Notes under the pieces: model-generated
Database searches by the model: none
Seen by the model: only the letters and a program-made list of their open reading frames with translations
What the model was told of the DNA's origin: nothing
Translations under genes and position numbers: made by a program
Assembly: GCA_902806595.1 (NCBI GenBank)
Contig: CADCXC010000010.1
Span: forward strand, 682,001 to 746,000
Origin: Pyrenopolyporus hunteri
Taxonomy: Eukaryota; Ascomycota; Sordariomycetes; Xylariales; Hypoxylaceae
DNA length: 64,000 bases
Direction of reading: 5' to 3'
Shown here: one piece after another, positions 10,931 through 21,130 of the stretch
Layout of the letters: the number at the start of each line of letters is the position of its first letter
How positions within the stretch are numbered: the stretch's first letter is position 1

Positions 10931-11952
10931 ATCTTATTAGGGGGTATGTCTGGTACGGAAAATGTCGAGAAGGTAACGAGACAAAACGCCGATGGGAACT
11001 ATGTCGTTGGCTACACAGGATGGATGATTCGTGGACTTGAACAATGGGGTATACGGAAGAGAAAATATAAAGTCAATAGGGGTATGAGAAAAAAATCACT
11101 CTCCGCCTTTACTCCTCCCGTACTCGGAGAGCTAAGCCATAGCTAAGGCAAGACAGTTTTGCAAGAGCTGCATCTTACACGATAGCGGGGACAAGGATTG
11201 GCATGTTGGTATCAACATTCCCGTAGCGCATGAGAGTATCTCATAGGATATAGAATGTCGTAATGATACCTGCATCCCACCCACCAGGTCAAGGTGTAGT
11301 GGGGAACTCAGCCCCGGTTGGGCTCCCGGTGCGGGATTCTGTGATGAAACTTTGACATCTAGAATTGCTAACGTCGGTAGCTTCGTTTTCTCGGGCTGGA
11401 ATCATGCACTTTTAACCAACGATTTACCCGGCCCAATCAGCTCGACGGTGTTTTCCACACTAGATCGTTAGGCCTTCGAGCTGCGGGTCGCCTATGCCGG
11501 TCGGGGGATCGAGATGCGGGAACGAAGGGATCCCGGTGCTATGTGGTATGGTAGCGGAGGAAGCCGGTCAAGGGGGGATATATTAAGCCTTCCTCTGGGC
11601 CTCTTACTTGTCAGTGTCATTAATGCTTATATAGACGATGACGTCGGATGATTTAAGTTGAAAAACCAGGCATAGGTGAGATGTTACATGTGAGTTATGA
11701 GATCGGGTGCCGAATATTCGCGGAGATTGTAGTTGAAGGGATCATCATCATCACTCGACTGGATAAGGGGCGCGATAAAATGATGGTCTGCGCGGGGCTG
11801 CGGGGCTGCGGGGTGGGAGATTGAATACCGAGCTTTTTGTCCGGCAGAAACTCACCGCCAAGAATTTTCTTACACCGCCTTGAACCGACCCGAGATAATT
11901 CCGTCGAATAATTCTGTCTCTCGCAAATCGCAAACAGGAATCGTCGCGAACG
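10931..11952. promoter_or_regulatory. Divergent promoter between polyol dehydrogenase and rok1
   Basis: This is about 1 kb between two outward-facing genes. A triple repeat of GCGGGGCT/GCGGGGTG occurs at 11792-11815; GCGGGG fits the SYGGRG consensus of the fungal carbon repressor CreA. It sits about 140-160 bases before the helicase ATG and about 870 from the dehydrogenase. Functional use is inference. Confidence 0.4.
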
Positions 11953-14001
11953 ATGGACATCCGAAAGATTCTGTCCCGAGGGACGAAGAAGTCAGCCACC
12001 CAACCGGCTATACCAAAGCCTATCGTGAAGCCCTCGAATCCTCAGCTCTTCAACGATCCTACACGAGGGGTTAAGCGCAAAAGGAACGAGGAACCCGCTG
12101 CGAATCCGGAAGCCGACGATGACCTCGACGAAATCAACTTCTTTGCGCCTCGAACGGCCAAGAAGTCGAGTCCAGAGCCCACGACTCGAGAACCTCTAAA
12201 GGATGACGCGCAAAAACTAGTGCTCGACGAGGAAGAGGTCCGCCAGGTCCTTCGGTCGCATCGCCTCAAGTTCACCTTACTCTCCTCCCACGAGGAAAAG
12301 AAGACAAAAGTGAAAAAGTCAAAGAAGAAGGATGTAAAGCCCAAAGCGAAGGATGGCAAGAAGCAGCTCTTCCCGCGGCCGTTGACCTCGTTCTCCGAAC
12401 TGCGAACTGTATACAATATCTCGTCCAGGCTGGGAGACAATCTCGCAAAGCAAGGATACCGGATACCCACAGAAGTTCAATTGGGCAGTCTACCCCTTCT
12501 ACTGCAACCAGACAGGGCGATATCACGGTCCGCTGCGGAGGAACTGAATTTCAAAACCGACAATGGCGTCAATTTCCTGGCTGTCGCTCCCACTGGCAGC
12601 GGCAAGACCTTGGCTTTCCTGATCCCGGCTGTCAATGGCATTCTGCGTAGAAGGGCTGACGACGTAACGCAAAAGGGACACGTCTTGGAAGTAGTGATCG
12701 TTGCTCCTACGCGAGAGCTTGCCCATCAGATCGTCAACGAAGGCAGGAAGCTCGCCCAAGGTATAGGAGTGAAGATCGTGGGGATGAAGAAGGGCATGCA
12801 GATACCCGTGGAAGGCCAACCGGACGGCGATTCCAACGACGAGGCCGAGACTTCTGAGAGCGAAGAAGAAGCAGACAGCGCCGATGACGCAGAGGACAAT
12901 AAGCAGAAGAAGGCAACTACGATAACCAAAACGGATATCTTGGTCACGACACCACTGCTTTTACGGAACTACCTAAAATCGAGGACGCTACCGACGGTCA
13001 AGTCCTTGATCCTGGATGAAGCGGACGTCCTTCTAGACCCCCTCTTCCGCGAACAGACCCTTGGCATCTGGTCTGCTTGCACCGACAAATCGCTGCGGTT
13101 ATCGTGTTGGTCTGCGACAATGGGGTCTAATATCGAGGGTCTCATATTAGACCAACTAAAATCCCAAGAGCCTGATTCCGTCCCACTCATTCGCCTCGTG
13201 GTCGGACTCAAGGATACGGCAGTTCCGAGCATTAATCACAAACTCATCTATACTGCTACCGAGCAGGGCAAACTATTTGCGCTCCGCCAGCTTCTGCACC
13301 CCAAGTCGGACGATTCTATGCCAAAAATGCGGCTTCCTTTTCTAGTTTTCACGCAGTCTATCGAGCGCGCCACAGCTTTACACAACGAATTGAAATTCGA
13401 CATACCCGCAGAGGCTGGCGGTTCAACCCGCATCGCAGCTCTCCACTCATCCTTGTCTGACTCGGCGCGCTCTAACATCGTTGCGCGGTTCAGAGCAGGT
13501 GAGATCTGGGTGCTTATCACAACCGATCTTTTGATGAGAGGCATCGATTTCCGCGGAGTCAACGGTGTAATCAACTACGACGTCCCAACGTCCGCGGCAG
13601 CTTACGTCCACCGTGTGGGACGAACCGGACGAGCGGGTCACGAGGGCGGCGTAGCAGTGACGTTCTATACCACGGAGGACGTGGCATACCTCAAGAGCAT
13701 CGCCAACGTTATCGCACTGAGCGAGAAGCAGGCCGGGAAGAGCAGCGAGGAAGGCGTCCCCAAGTGGCTGATGGATTCGCTCCCGAAGGTTCGCAAGGAG
13801 GAAAAGAAGAAGCTGAAGCAGAGGGGCGTGGAGTCCCGACGAGGGAACAAGGCTAAGATCACAACGCAGAGCGCCTGGGAGAGGCGCAAGGAAAATAATA
13901 GGCGCGGCGCTATCGCCGGGAGCAAGAAGAGGAAGGTTCAGGAGGCTGGCGGTGATACCCAGGATCAGGACGACGATGAGTGGGGTGGTCTTGATGATTG
14001 A
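11953..14001 (+). CDS. rok1: DEAD-box ATP-dependent RNA helicase Rok1 (DDX52 family)
   Basis: An uninterrupted frame of 682 residues. Helicase motifs appear in order: PTEVQ (Q motif), APTGSGKT (motif I, about 209-216), PTRELAHQ (Ia), DEAD (II, about 354-357), SAT (III, about 386) and HRVGRTGR (VI, about 552-559). The N-terminus is Lys-rich with FFAPRTAKK. A highly acidic insertion (NDEAETSESEEEADSADDAE, about residues 295-314) lies between Ia and II, and the C-terminal tail is basic. Rok1 is a nucleolar helicase needed for early 18S rRNA processing in the small-subunit processome. The overall layout and the MDIRKIL opening support the assignment over other DEAD-box proteins. Confidence 0.93.
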   Translation: MDIRKILSRGTKKSATQPAIPKPIVKPSNPQLFNDPTRGVKRKRNEEPAANPEADDDLDEINFFAPRTAKKSSPEPTTREPLKDDAQKLVLDEEEVRQVLRSHRLKFTLLSSHEEKKTKVKKSKKKDVKPKAKDGKKQLFPRPLTSFSELRTVYNISSRLGDNLAKQGYRIPTEVQLGSLPLLLQPDRAISRSAAEELNFKTDNGVNFLAVAPTGSGKTLAFLIPAVNGILRRRADDVTQKGHVLEVVIVAPTRELAHQIVNEGRKLAQGIGVKIVGMKKGMQIPVEGQPDGDSNDEAETSESEEEADSADDAEDNKQKKATTITKTDILVTTPLLLRNYLKSRTLPTVKSLILDEADVLLDPLFREQTLGIWSACTDKSLRLSCWSATMGSNIEGLILDQLKSQEPDSVPLIRLVVGLKDTAVPSINHKLIYTATEQGKLFALRQLLHPKSDDSMPKMRLPFLVFTQSIERATALHNELKFDIPAEAGGSTRIAALHSSLSDSARSNIVARFRAGEIWVLITTDLLMRGIDFRGVNGVINYDVPTSAAAYVHRVGRTGRAGHEGGVAVTFYTTEDVAYLKSIANVIALSEKQAGKSSEEGVPKWLMDSLPKVRKEEKKKLKQRGVESRRGNKAKITTQSAWERRKENNRRGAIAGSKKRKVQEAGGDTQDQDDDEWGGLDD

Positions 14002-14615
14002 GCTGTTCGTGGCTTGTAAGACGCTTTACCTAGGGTAGAGTCTAGTTAATATCACACGTCGAGCATTGATATATTCGCTTATCCATCGGAGTGGCCATCC
14101 CGTCTGTGAGCGTCTCCCATGGAGTTACGCAATATTTGGAAAATAATCAACGTGAGAATTGGTGATCTTCTGTCGTCCATTGGCAAAGCGTCACGAAATA
14201 TGGGTCACGTTCCACCCTACGGACCTGCATATTTTGTATTTTTCACTGTTTGTACTTGCGAGCGTTCTGCGTGATAGAAAGCAATCACGTCACTTAGTCG
14301 CCAAATGGTGAAGGGAAGGAAATCGGAGGTAGGGGCTTGTACGGGTTCCGGTGCCGACGTCCACCTCCACTTCGATAACGGTTATCTGAGGTGGGATCTA
14401 TGCTAGGAAAGCTTTACCCTCGGGCAGGCCACTCCCGGCGTCGATCAATTCTCCCCCCTCTTAGGTAGTTCCTATTTTCCGCAACTTCAATTCGAAGCTG
14501 TCGCGGACCTATAATTATGGGCGTATAATTCTTATTGGATAGCCAATGATTCAGTAAGATGCTATAGGTGTAAACCCGACTATATCTAAAGCGTATATCC
14601 AAGCTCAATCGAACA
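14002..14615. other. Intergenic region between rok1 and dld1
   Basis: This is the 3' flank of the helicase followed by the dld1 promoter. It is AT-rich at 14480-14600 immediately before the dld1 ATG. No gene or clear site is seen. Confidence 0.45.
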
Positions 14616-16676
14616 ATGTCGCGCCTCGCATCGCGGTCGACCTACGCGGGGCTGAGGAGCGTCGGGTCCCTCAGGCCGATCCCGATGACAACTTCTCTAT
14701 GCGTCGCGTGCTTAGGGAACCTGCGATCATATGCGACCCAGAACAAGGGTCAACCGGGAGCTTCGTTTCAAGGCCAGATGCTCGAGAGTATTAGCTCGCG
14801 AATAGCGCGCGAGAAGGCCGAGCGAGAAAAATTTGCGAGACAACGACAGGAATCCGCGGGGACAAGAAGATGGGCTACAACGTTTGGTAACAGCCTTCCC
14901 TGAGCTCGGCGGCTACTCAGGCCAAGGTAATTAAGCTAATCCTCGTGTCAATTGCTAGTTGTGCTGGCTGCCGCTGCCAGTTCCTATTACCTAGGCACAA
15001 AAGCTCCCCGCGACATCGACCCTACGTCGACTCTCCCGCTAGCCCTCACTCGCGAGCCCAAGTATAAGAACGATAAGGCGAACCTCGAAGCCGCCTGGGC
15101 TGATTTTGCCGACATTGTTGGAAAGGAGAACGTTAGCACCGTAGAGTCCGATCTCGATACCCACGCCAACTCCGACTGGTCGAGTTATCGCAGCAGTGAG
15201 TCGGAGAAACCCTTCATGGTAGTCTATCCGAGCTCGACTGAGGAGGTTAGCGCCATAATGAAGGTCTGCCACGAGCGGAGAATACCCGTGGTCGGCTACA
15301 GCGGCGGTACCAGCCTGGAAGGACACTTCACGCCAACGAGGGGTGGCATCTGCGTGGATTTCCGGAGGATGGACAAGATACTTGCTCTGCACAAGGAAGA
15401 TCTAGACGTAGTGGTGCAACCGGCCGTCGGCTGGGAGCTTCTCAACGAGGAGATTGGAAAGGAAAACTTGTTCTTCCCTCCCGACCCGGGCCCAGGCGCC
15501 CAAATAGGAGGCATGATTGGCACGGGGTGCAGTGGCACGAACGCTTACCGATACGGCACCATGAGGGAATGGGTCCTCTCGCTTACAGTCGTACTCGCCG
15601 ACGGAACCGTGATCAAGACCCGCCAAAGGCCACGGAAGAGCTCTGCTGGTTACGACTTGACGAAACTCTTCATCGGCAGCGAGGGCACGCTCGGCCTTGT
15701 CACAGAGGCGACCCTAAAGCTTACCACAAAGCCCGCGAGCACGAGTGTGGCGGTCTGTGGTTTCAGCACGATCCGTGACGCCGCCGACTGCGTCGCCAAG
15801 GTTGTCGGACAAGGTGTCCCTGTCGCGGCCGTGGAAATCCTCGACGACGAGCAAATGAAGTGCATCAATGAAGCCGGCATGACATCGAAGCATTGGAAGG
15901 AAGTGCCCACGCTATTTTTCAAATTCTCCGGCACAGAACGCGGCGTCAAGGAGCAGATCCAGATCGTCCAGGAGATGGCTAGGCAGACGGGCAGCAAAAG
16001 CTTCGAGTTCGCGCGTTCCGAAGCCGAGAAGGCCGAGCTGTGGAGCGCGCGCAAGGAGGCGTTATGGAGCACTATGTCCCTTGCCAAGCCTGGCGAGAAG
16101 GTCTGGACTGGTGATGTGGCCGTCCCTATGAGCCGCCTTCCTCTTCTCATCGAGGAGACTAAGGACGATATGAAGAAGAGCGGCATGTACGGCACTATCG
16201 TTGGGCACGTTGGAGATGGGAACTTCCATAGTGAGTGACGGATAGGGTCTACTAGAGTTAGAGACGCCGAGTACGCTAACTATCTAAATCTTAGTCATTC
16301 TACTCTCGAATGACGAGCAAAGACACGCGGCTGAGGAGCTCGTGCATCGTATGGTGAAGAGGGCTGTTGAGTTGGAAGGCACAGTGACAGTGAGTTCTCC
16401 TCGGCCAACAAACTACGAACATTCGACCTGACCAATCCAGGGCGAGCACGGAGTCGGTCTAGTAAAAAGGGATTACCTGCCTCACGAACTCGGAGAGAGT
16501 ACAGTCGATACTATGAGAAAGGCAAGTCTAAAATCATTGTCCAGTCCGAGCCTCCAGTCCGAGCTACGCTAACAATCCTCAAGATCAAGCAAGCGCTTGA
16601 CCCCCTTTGCCTGCTAAACGTCGATAAAGTTATCCGCGTGCAGAGACCAAAGCCGGGCGAGGTCCCCGAATGGTAA
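14616..16676 (+). CDS. dld1: D-lactate dehydrogenase (cytochrome), mitochondrial, five exons
   Basis: Model: exons 14616-14886, 14959-16230, 16295-16389, 16441-16521 and 16584-16676, giving 603 residues. Residues 1 to about 45 are rich in Arg and Ser without acid residues, like a matrix presequence. A short hydrophobic segment (VLAAAASSYYLG) near residue 95 could anchor it in the inner membrane. A FAD-binding type-4 domain follows, with PVVGYSGGTSLEGH and PPDPGPGAQIGGMIGTG. The C-terminal oxidase domain has GHVGDGNFH (ending near 514) and GEHGVGLVKR. The enzyme oxidises D-lactate to pyruvate and passes electrons to cytochrome c. The last intron (16522-16583) begins GCAAGT, not GT. It must be removed because its 62 bases would break the frame. 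Confidence 0.93.
16522..16583 (+). other. GC-AG intron in dld1
   Basis: The donor reads AAG|GCAAGT and the acceptor CTCAAG|ATC, with a gctaac branch-like site about 15 bases before the acceptor. Apart from the C at +2, the donor matches the GTAAGT consensus. The 62-base length is not a multiple of three, and the flanking exons encode the conserved end of the protein. Confidence 0.85.
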
Positions 16677-17028
16677 TATACTTTCTCATTGGCGTGTGTA
16701 GGTATGGGCGGCATCGTTATTCCATATATACCTCCTTACGTCTCCACGGCGTATCACCCGAAATATCAAATTGCAAATCGCACGTGTACTCATTCCCCCT
16801 CTACTTTTCATCATTCATCCGAATCATGCAGCAAGGCGCGAATGCGTAAGGAGTCCGTTCGCTCGTCAAGTCCTCAGCAGTATTGCCATTTAATGCTCTA
16901 TTAGATTCGATGTATCTCACTACTCTAGGCTCCATACGCGTCCTCGAATGTCCATGCCTAGGTACTTAAAATGCCTATTCCCCTCCCCATCGCGGAAAAT
17001 TCGACAGGACTCTCGCTATCGCCTAAAA
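16677..17028. other. Convergent intergenic region
   Basis: About 350 bases shared by the 3' ends of dld1 and the tyrosinase gene. AT-rich stretches are present; no gene is seen. Confidence 0.45.
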
Positions 17029-18547
17029 TCACTCGTAAACGAAGCAGAAGGGCCCTGCTACGGTGTCGAGCAACTCGCGGAACGTATAGCTTCCGCCGAC
17101 CGGGGTGATGTCGAGCACGTCATCCAGAGTCCCGTTGCGGCTTGCTGGCATGTTCATCATAGTAATGGTTCCCGCCATGGTCTACGTACGCCCTGCGTTA
17201 GCATCCAAAGCCTAACCCTATATATATAGAAAGGTTTTTCTCACCTGTCGGTTCGCCCAGTCGAGGTTTTGCCAGATGAAGTACATGCGGTCGATCTGCC
17301 CGTGGTGCAGGTAGAAGGCGGGCTCGAGCGGCGAGAAGTAGAAGTCCCCGCCCGGGTCACCAGCTGGAAGAAGCGTTAGCCCTGATCCCTACTCAACGCC
17401 TAACAACCCACAGAGCTACCTACCAATAGCAAAGTGGCCGCCTCCGTGAACAGCAAATCCCCACTTCCGAGCCTCCGGCCAGCGGAAGTCTCCTTGGAGG
17501 TTAGCCTGGAAGAGGGCGATATCGGGGCTCTCGAGGATGGTCTCGGTAGTGTTCTTTAAAGAGGCTGACTGAGCACAGATCTGAGTATTCAGGTTTCGCT
17601 TCAGGCACCGCGGGTTGTACGCCAGCGGGTCGCGAGCAGTGTTAGGCCCAAAATTGACGGTATAGTTGACGAAGGGTCCCTTGGTGACGCAGCCGCCGCC
17701 CGACCCTCCCGGAAAGCCGATACCACCACCGCCCGGGAAACCACCAGGAGAGCCACCGTTGCTAGACGGCGCACCGTTTGACCCCATGGACGTCTCGGAG
17801 CCGTCAAAGACGGGCGATTTCTCGACACTGCTGGCGTCAAGGCCCCACTGCAGAATACAGGATTAGGGTCACTTCCCGAAGGGATTATCGTACAACCGAA
17901 ATCTTACTCACCTCCCAGTATGGGAAAGACCCCGTGTAGCCACACAGCGACCTGAGCTTTTCCTCATAAGTCCAAATGTAGAGTCTATGGAAGAGGAGGA
18001 AGTACGCCTAGGCCGATATGTTAGAATCCAACCAAGAAGCAGATGCGCTCGCAGAGTAGACCTACCGAGTTGTGGACGTATGGCGTCAGCAGGTAGTGGA
18101 GAACACCGAAGCTGTCAAACATAGACCTATACGGATACCTTGGTTAGAACCTAGTGTTGCATGCGACCTAGCGGTACACTCGCGGCTTACTTCGGGCCGG
18201 TGACGTTCGGGTACACCTTGGGCAACTCCATCAGACACTCGACAGCCTTGACGTAGGCCTTCCTCTCCTCCCCGGGGAGTTTTCTCCTGGTGAGAACGGT
18301 TAGTCCGGTACGACGAACTTGACAACACTTCGACGTACCATTCTTTGCGCACCCTGACATTGTCCCTCGTGCAGTTCCCGGTGCTGCTGTCGAGCCTTGC
18401 TAGAGCCGTATTCAAAGCATCCTGGTTCATTTGCTGTAGAGCCTTGCCCGAGACGATATCTGCCTGAGGAAAGTCGTAGCCAAGAGCGGTCCCCCGAAGG
18501 GACGCGCCAAGGACAGCGAGCGATAGTAGCTGCTTGAGGAAGCCCAT
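17029..18547 (-). CDS. Secreted tyrosinase-domain protein, seven exons
   Basis: Model on the minus strand: exons 18547-18339, 18286-18191, 18126-18066, 18007-17912, 17847-17424, 17363-17245 and 17181-17029, giving 385 residues. The N-terminus MGFLKQLLSLAVLGASLRG is a signal peptide. All six copper-ligand positions are visible: H112, H120 and H129 for CuA (GVLH, YVHNS, LLFHR) and H288, H292 and H316 for CuB (HGGGH, YLHHGQIDR). WTYEEKLRSLCGY and FPYWEWG also match the family. Fungal tyrosinases of this short secreted type oxidise phenols to quinones, in melanin formation or secondary metabolism. A Gly/Pro-rich linker of about 35 residues (about 165-215) interrupts the region between the two copper sites. 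Substrate cannot be read from the sequence. Confidence 0.9.
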
Positions 18548-20447
18548 CACGACAGTTGCAACAGCGCTACTCCTTGGATTCTCATCTCCATTCCATCGGG
18601 GGGAATGGCAAGAAATTATCCCCCCTATATCCTTCCGCCGCTTGTCCAACACGGACCAGCAAAATATATTCTACACCCCTATCCGCCAAGATTCGCCAGG
18701 CTGCGTATATGGCAGAATGGCAAAATGTGGGGAACCCATGTCGCCGCGAAGCAATGAGAGGCTCCCAAACAGGGGGGACAGGCACGAAAAAGTAAGGTTA
18801 AAACGTTACCTAAGAGCGCAATATACAGCGAGGCAATTTTTTCGCAGTCCTTCTCGTCGCGTATATTAAATTCCACCTCATACCATTGGTCGAGGGGCGC
18901 CGATCATCGCCTTAGCGATGGGAAAGGGTAGTCGACAAAGTGCCGGACTCACAGCCAGACAGTTACCCAAAAGGGTCGGAGGAGGGCTAAATAGCGTGGC
19001 AGAATGCGGCCGCGATTGGCCGGGGCAGCCCTTGCCGGGTCGCTTTATTGAACGGTCACTTGATTTCTGCCGGGAGAAGGCCAGCGAGAAGGAGCAATAA
19101 TGATGACGAGAAACAATTAAATCCCCCCTTTCCTTTTGCGAGCGCGCCGCGAATTACCTCCCGTCGAATAAATAAAGGGGGGGCCCTCGCGTGGCCGCAC
19201 TAACACCTACTGGCCAAACCCCTAGGTATGGGTGACGCGAAAGAGGTCGATACAAAACGGCCCGCGGCGGCACGACTTCCAATGCGGTACCCTTTTCTCA
19301 TTTATCCACCATGTTGGGACCGGGGTCCGGGTTGTTTACTTATTCGACCAGACCGAACAAACGTGCTCGAGTGCTATATAATCTGGGCAGGGCTCACCAC
19401 GGCACTTACATCCTGCCTATCGGTAGCGAAGCTTCGATGTGCCGCATTCCCGGACCATTTGCCAGGTAACCGCCTCAGTCAGGCTGGCCGCACCACCCTT
19501 GTGAGATCGCGGCGAGAGGTTTATACTCCGGATAGTGGGCTGGTATATACAAGCTTTCCCTCGGTGGATAGAGACCGCAATTTGGCAGCGGGCGGCAGGT
19601 GAAAAAAAGGGGTCACTCAGCTTGCCTTGGCTGGGTTACAAAATGGCGAATTGCAAAGCTGGCATGAGAATCATCTATTCTGCCATTGGCGAAACGCTGC
19701 CGTTCCAAGGACGACGTGGTAACAATCCTGGCTCATTGTGTTTACCATGTGATAATTTGAGGTCTCGCCGTCTTACTGCCGACTCAATATCCCGCAGCTC
19801 CTGCTGTCACCTCCGCCAACCAAGGGCTTATAATAAATAGAAATGACGGACTAGAAAGGCGCGATGACGTGGTCCGCTACTGGCATCCTTCTGCCCTTCC
19901 ATTGCAGACCCGGCTGCACATCTATTTATTGTTTTATTTGTCATACTGGACAGCGCCGCGCCGCCCGTAGCACACACACCCTCCCTCGACGAGGCATCGT
20001 ATAGCGATGGTCCCCCATCCTAATAGGGTTTCTCTTGCATGGTTAATATTATCTTGGCCATTATAGGCCCGAAATTATACGGTTGGTTTTAGATAATAGT
20101 CCAAACAGAGCGCTAGGAAGTTCGCTCGCCGCGTTAATCCTAAATTTAGTCTCACTATAACGGTAGGTTTTGTTTATTTTTTATCTATCTCGCTGCCTTA
20201 AATTGGACCAAGGCGATATAACAGGTTAATTATATATGATTCCTTCATACTATCCCCTGGTCCCGGTATGCTTACGATACTATTACTTTAATGTTAGTGA
20301 ATTAACTTGTCTTGGGATGAGTCGTCAGTCGCAATTTAAAGACATCCAGCATTTCGGATATACGTAGTCATCCAGACCGTGAGTTGGTAAACCCGGAATT
20401 GCTTTGTCCAAGGTGACCGGTTCTCCCCTGAACGTATCCATGCCGCG
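18548..20447. other. Gene-poor region after the tyrosinase promoter
   Basis: The first few hundred bases are the tyrosinase promoter. Beyond about 18,900 I see only short ORFs with no recognisable composition. The stretch from 20,000 to 20,450 is AT-rich (gttaattatatatgatt and similar). No repeats long enough to call a transposon were found by eye. Confidence 0.4.
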
Positions 20448-21130
20448 ATGTTTATTTCGAGGTGGCTACTGAATACCATTCTCGGTCAGTCAGTCTATGG
20501 AGCTGCAATTCACGGGTCATTTGAAAATGATGGTGAAGTTCGCATATTGACCCTTTTTCAAGACCTTGCCACAGTCAAAAGCATGTGCCTCCGTGGAATC
20601 TGTAATCCAAGGTTTGCGATTCGGCAAGTTCTCACCAGGTAAGGGGGCCTACGTAACGTATATCTACCGATTTACTAGACCGTAATTCCGTAGAATCCTA
20701 GCTTTTAGTTGATGGCGAATCTAGATGGCGGCTTACGGCATTTTCTGCTCCTGGAAGCCACTCCGTGCCTTTGAGACCCTGATAATTGGTATATGCAGTA
20801 GATGGCCCGGCTTACGTGTCTTCCTACCTAAATTCCTCATCCCGAGTTCACGTACTAGGAAATTGCTACGAGTTCTCCTGTAATATCTATGATATCCTAG
20901 AATATCCTAACTACCGCGGTGTAATAAATTATAAGGAACCCCTAATCCGAGATAAGATGGCCAAAGTCGTTTATGGGCTTATTAAAAATGACGGAGCCAT
21001 TAACACCTTAAAGGATTGCCTTTTCCAGGAGAACATGGAAGAAACATCAAGATTGAGGCGTAGTCTGGACCGGATCCAAGAACCGAGGAATCCTTTCTTG
21101 GGCCTTCCGAGAACTCTGAGTTCACCATAG
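20448..21130 (+). pseudogene. Two adjacent ORF fragments, possible degraded gene
   Basis: Frames 20448-20642 (ending at a good GTAAGG donor at 20639) and 20786-21130 have balanced amino-acid composition and could be exons of one gene. I could not join them. The only acceptor ahead of the second fragment within its open frame (TATGCAG, ending 20798) needs phase 1, whereas the donor leaves phase 2. The second fragment (VHVLGNCYEF, VVYGLIKNDGAINTLKDCLF) faintly recalls the later part of fungal BTB/POZ proteins, but this is not secure. It may be a decayed gene or chance ORFs. Confidence 0.22.
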
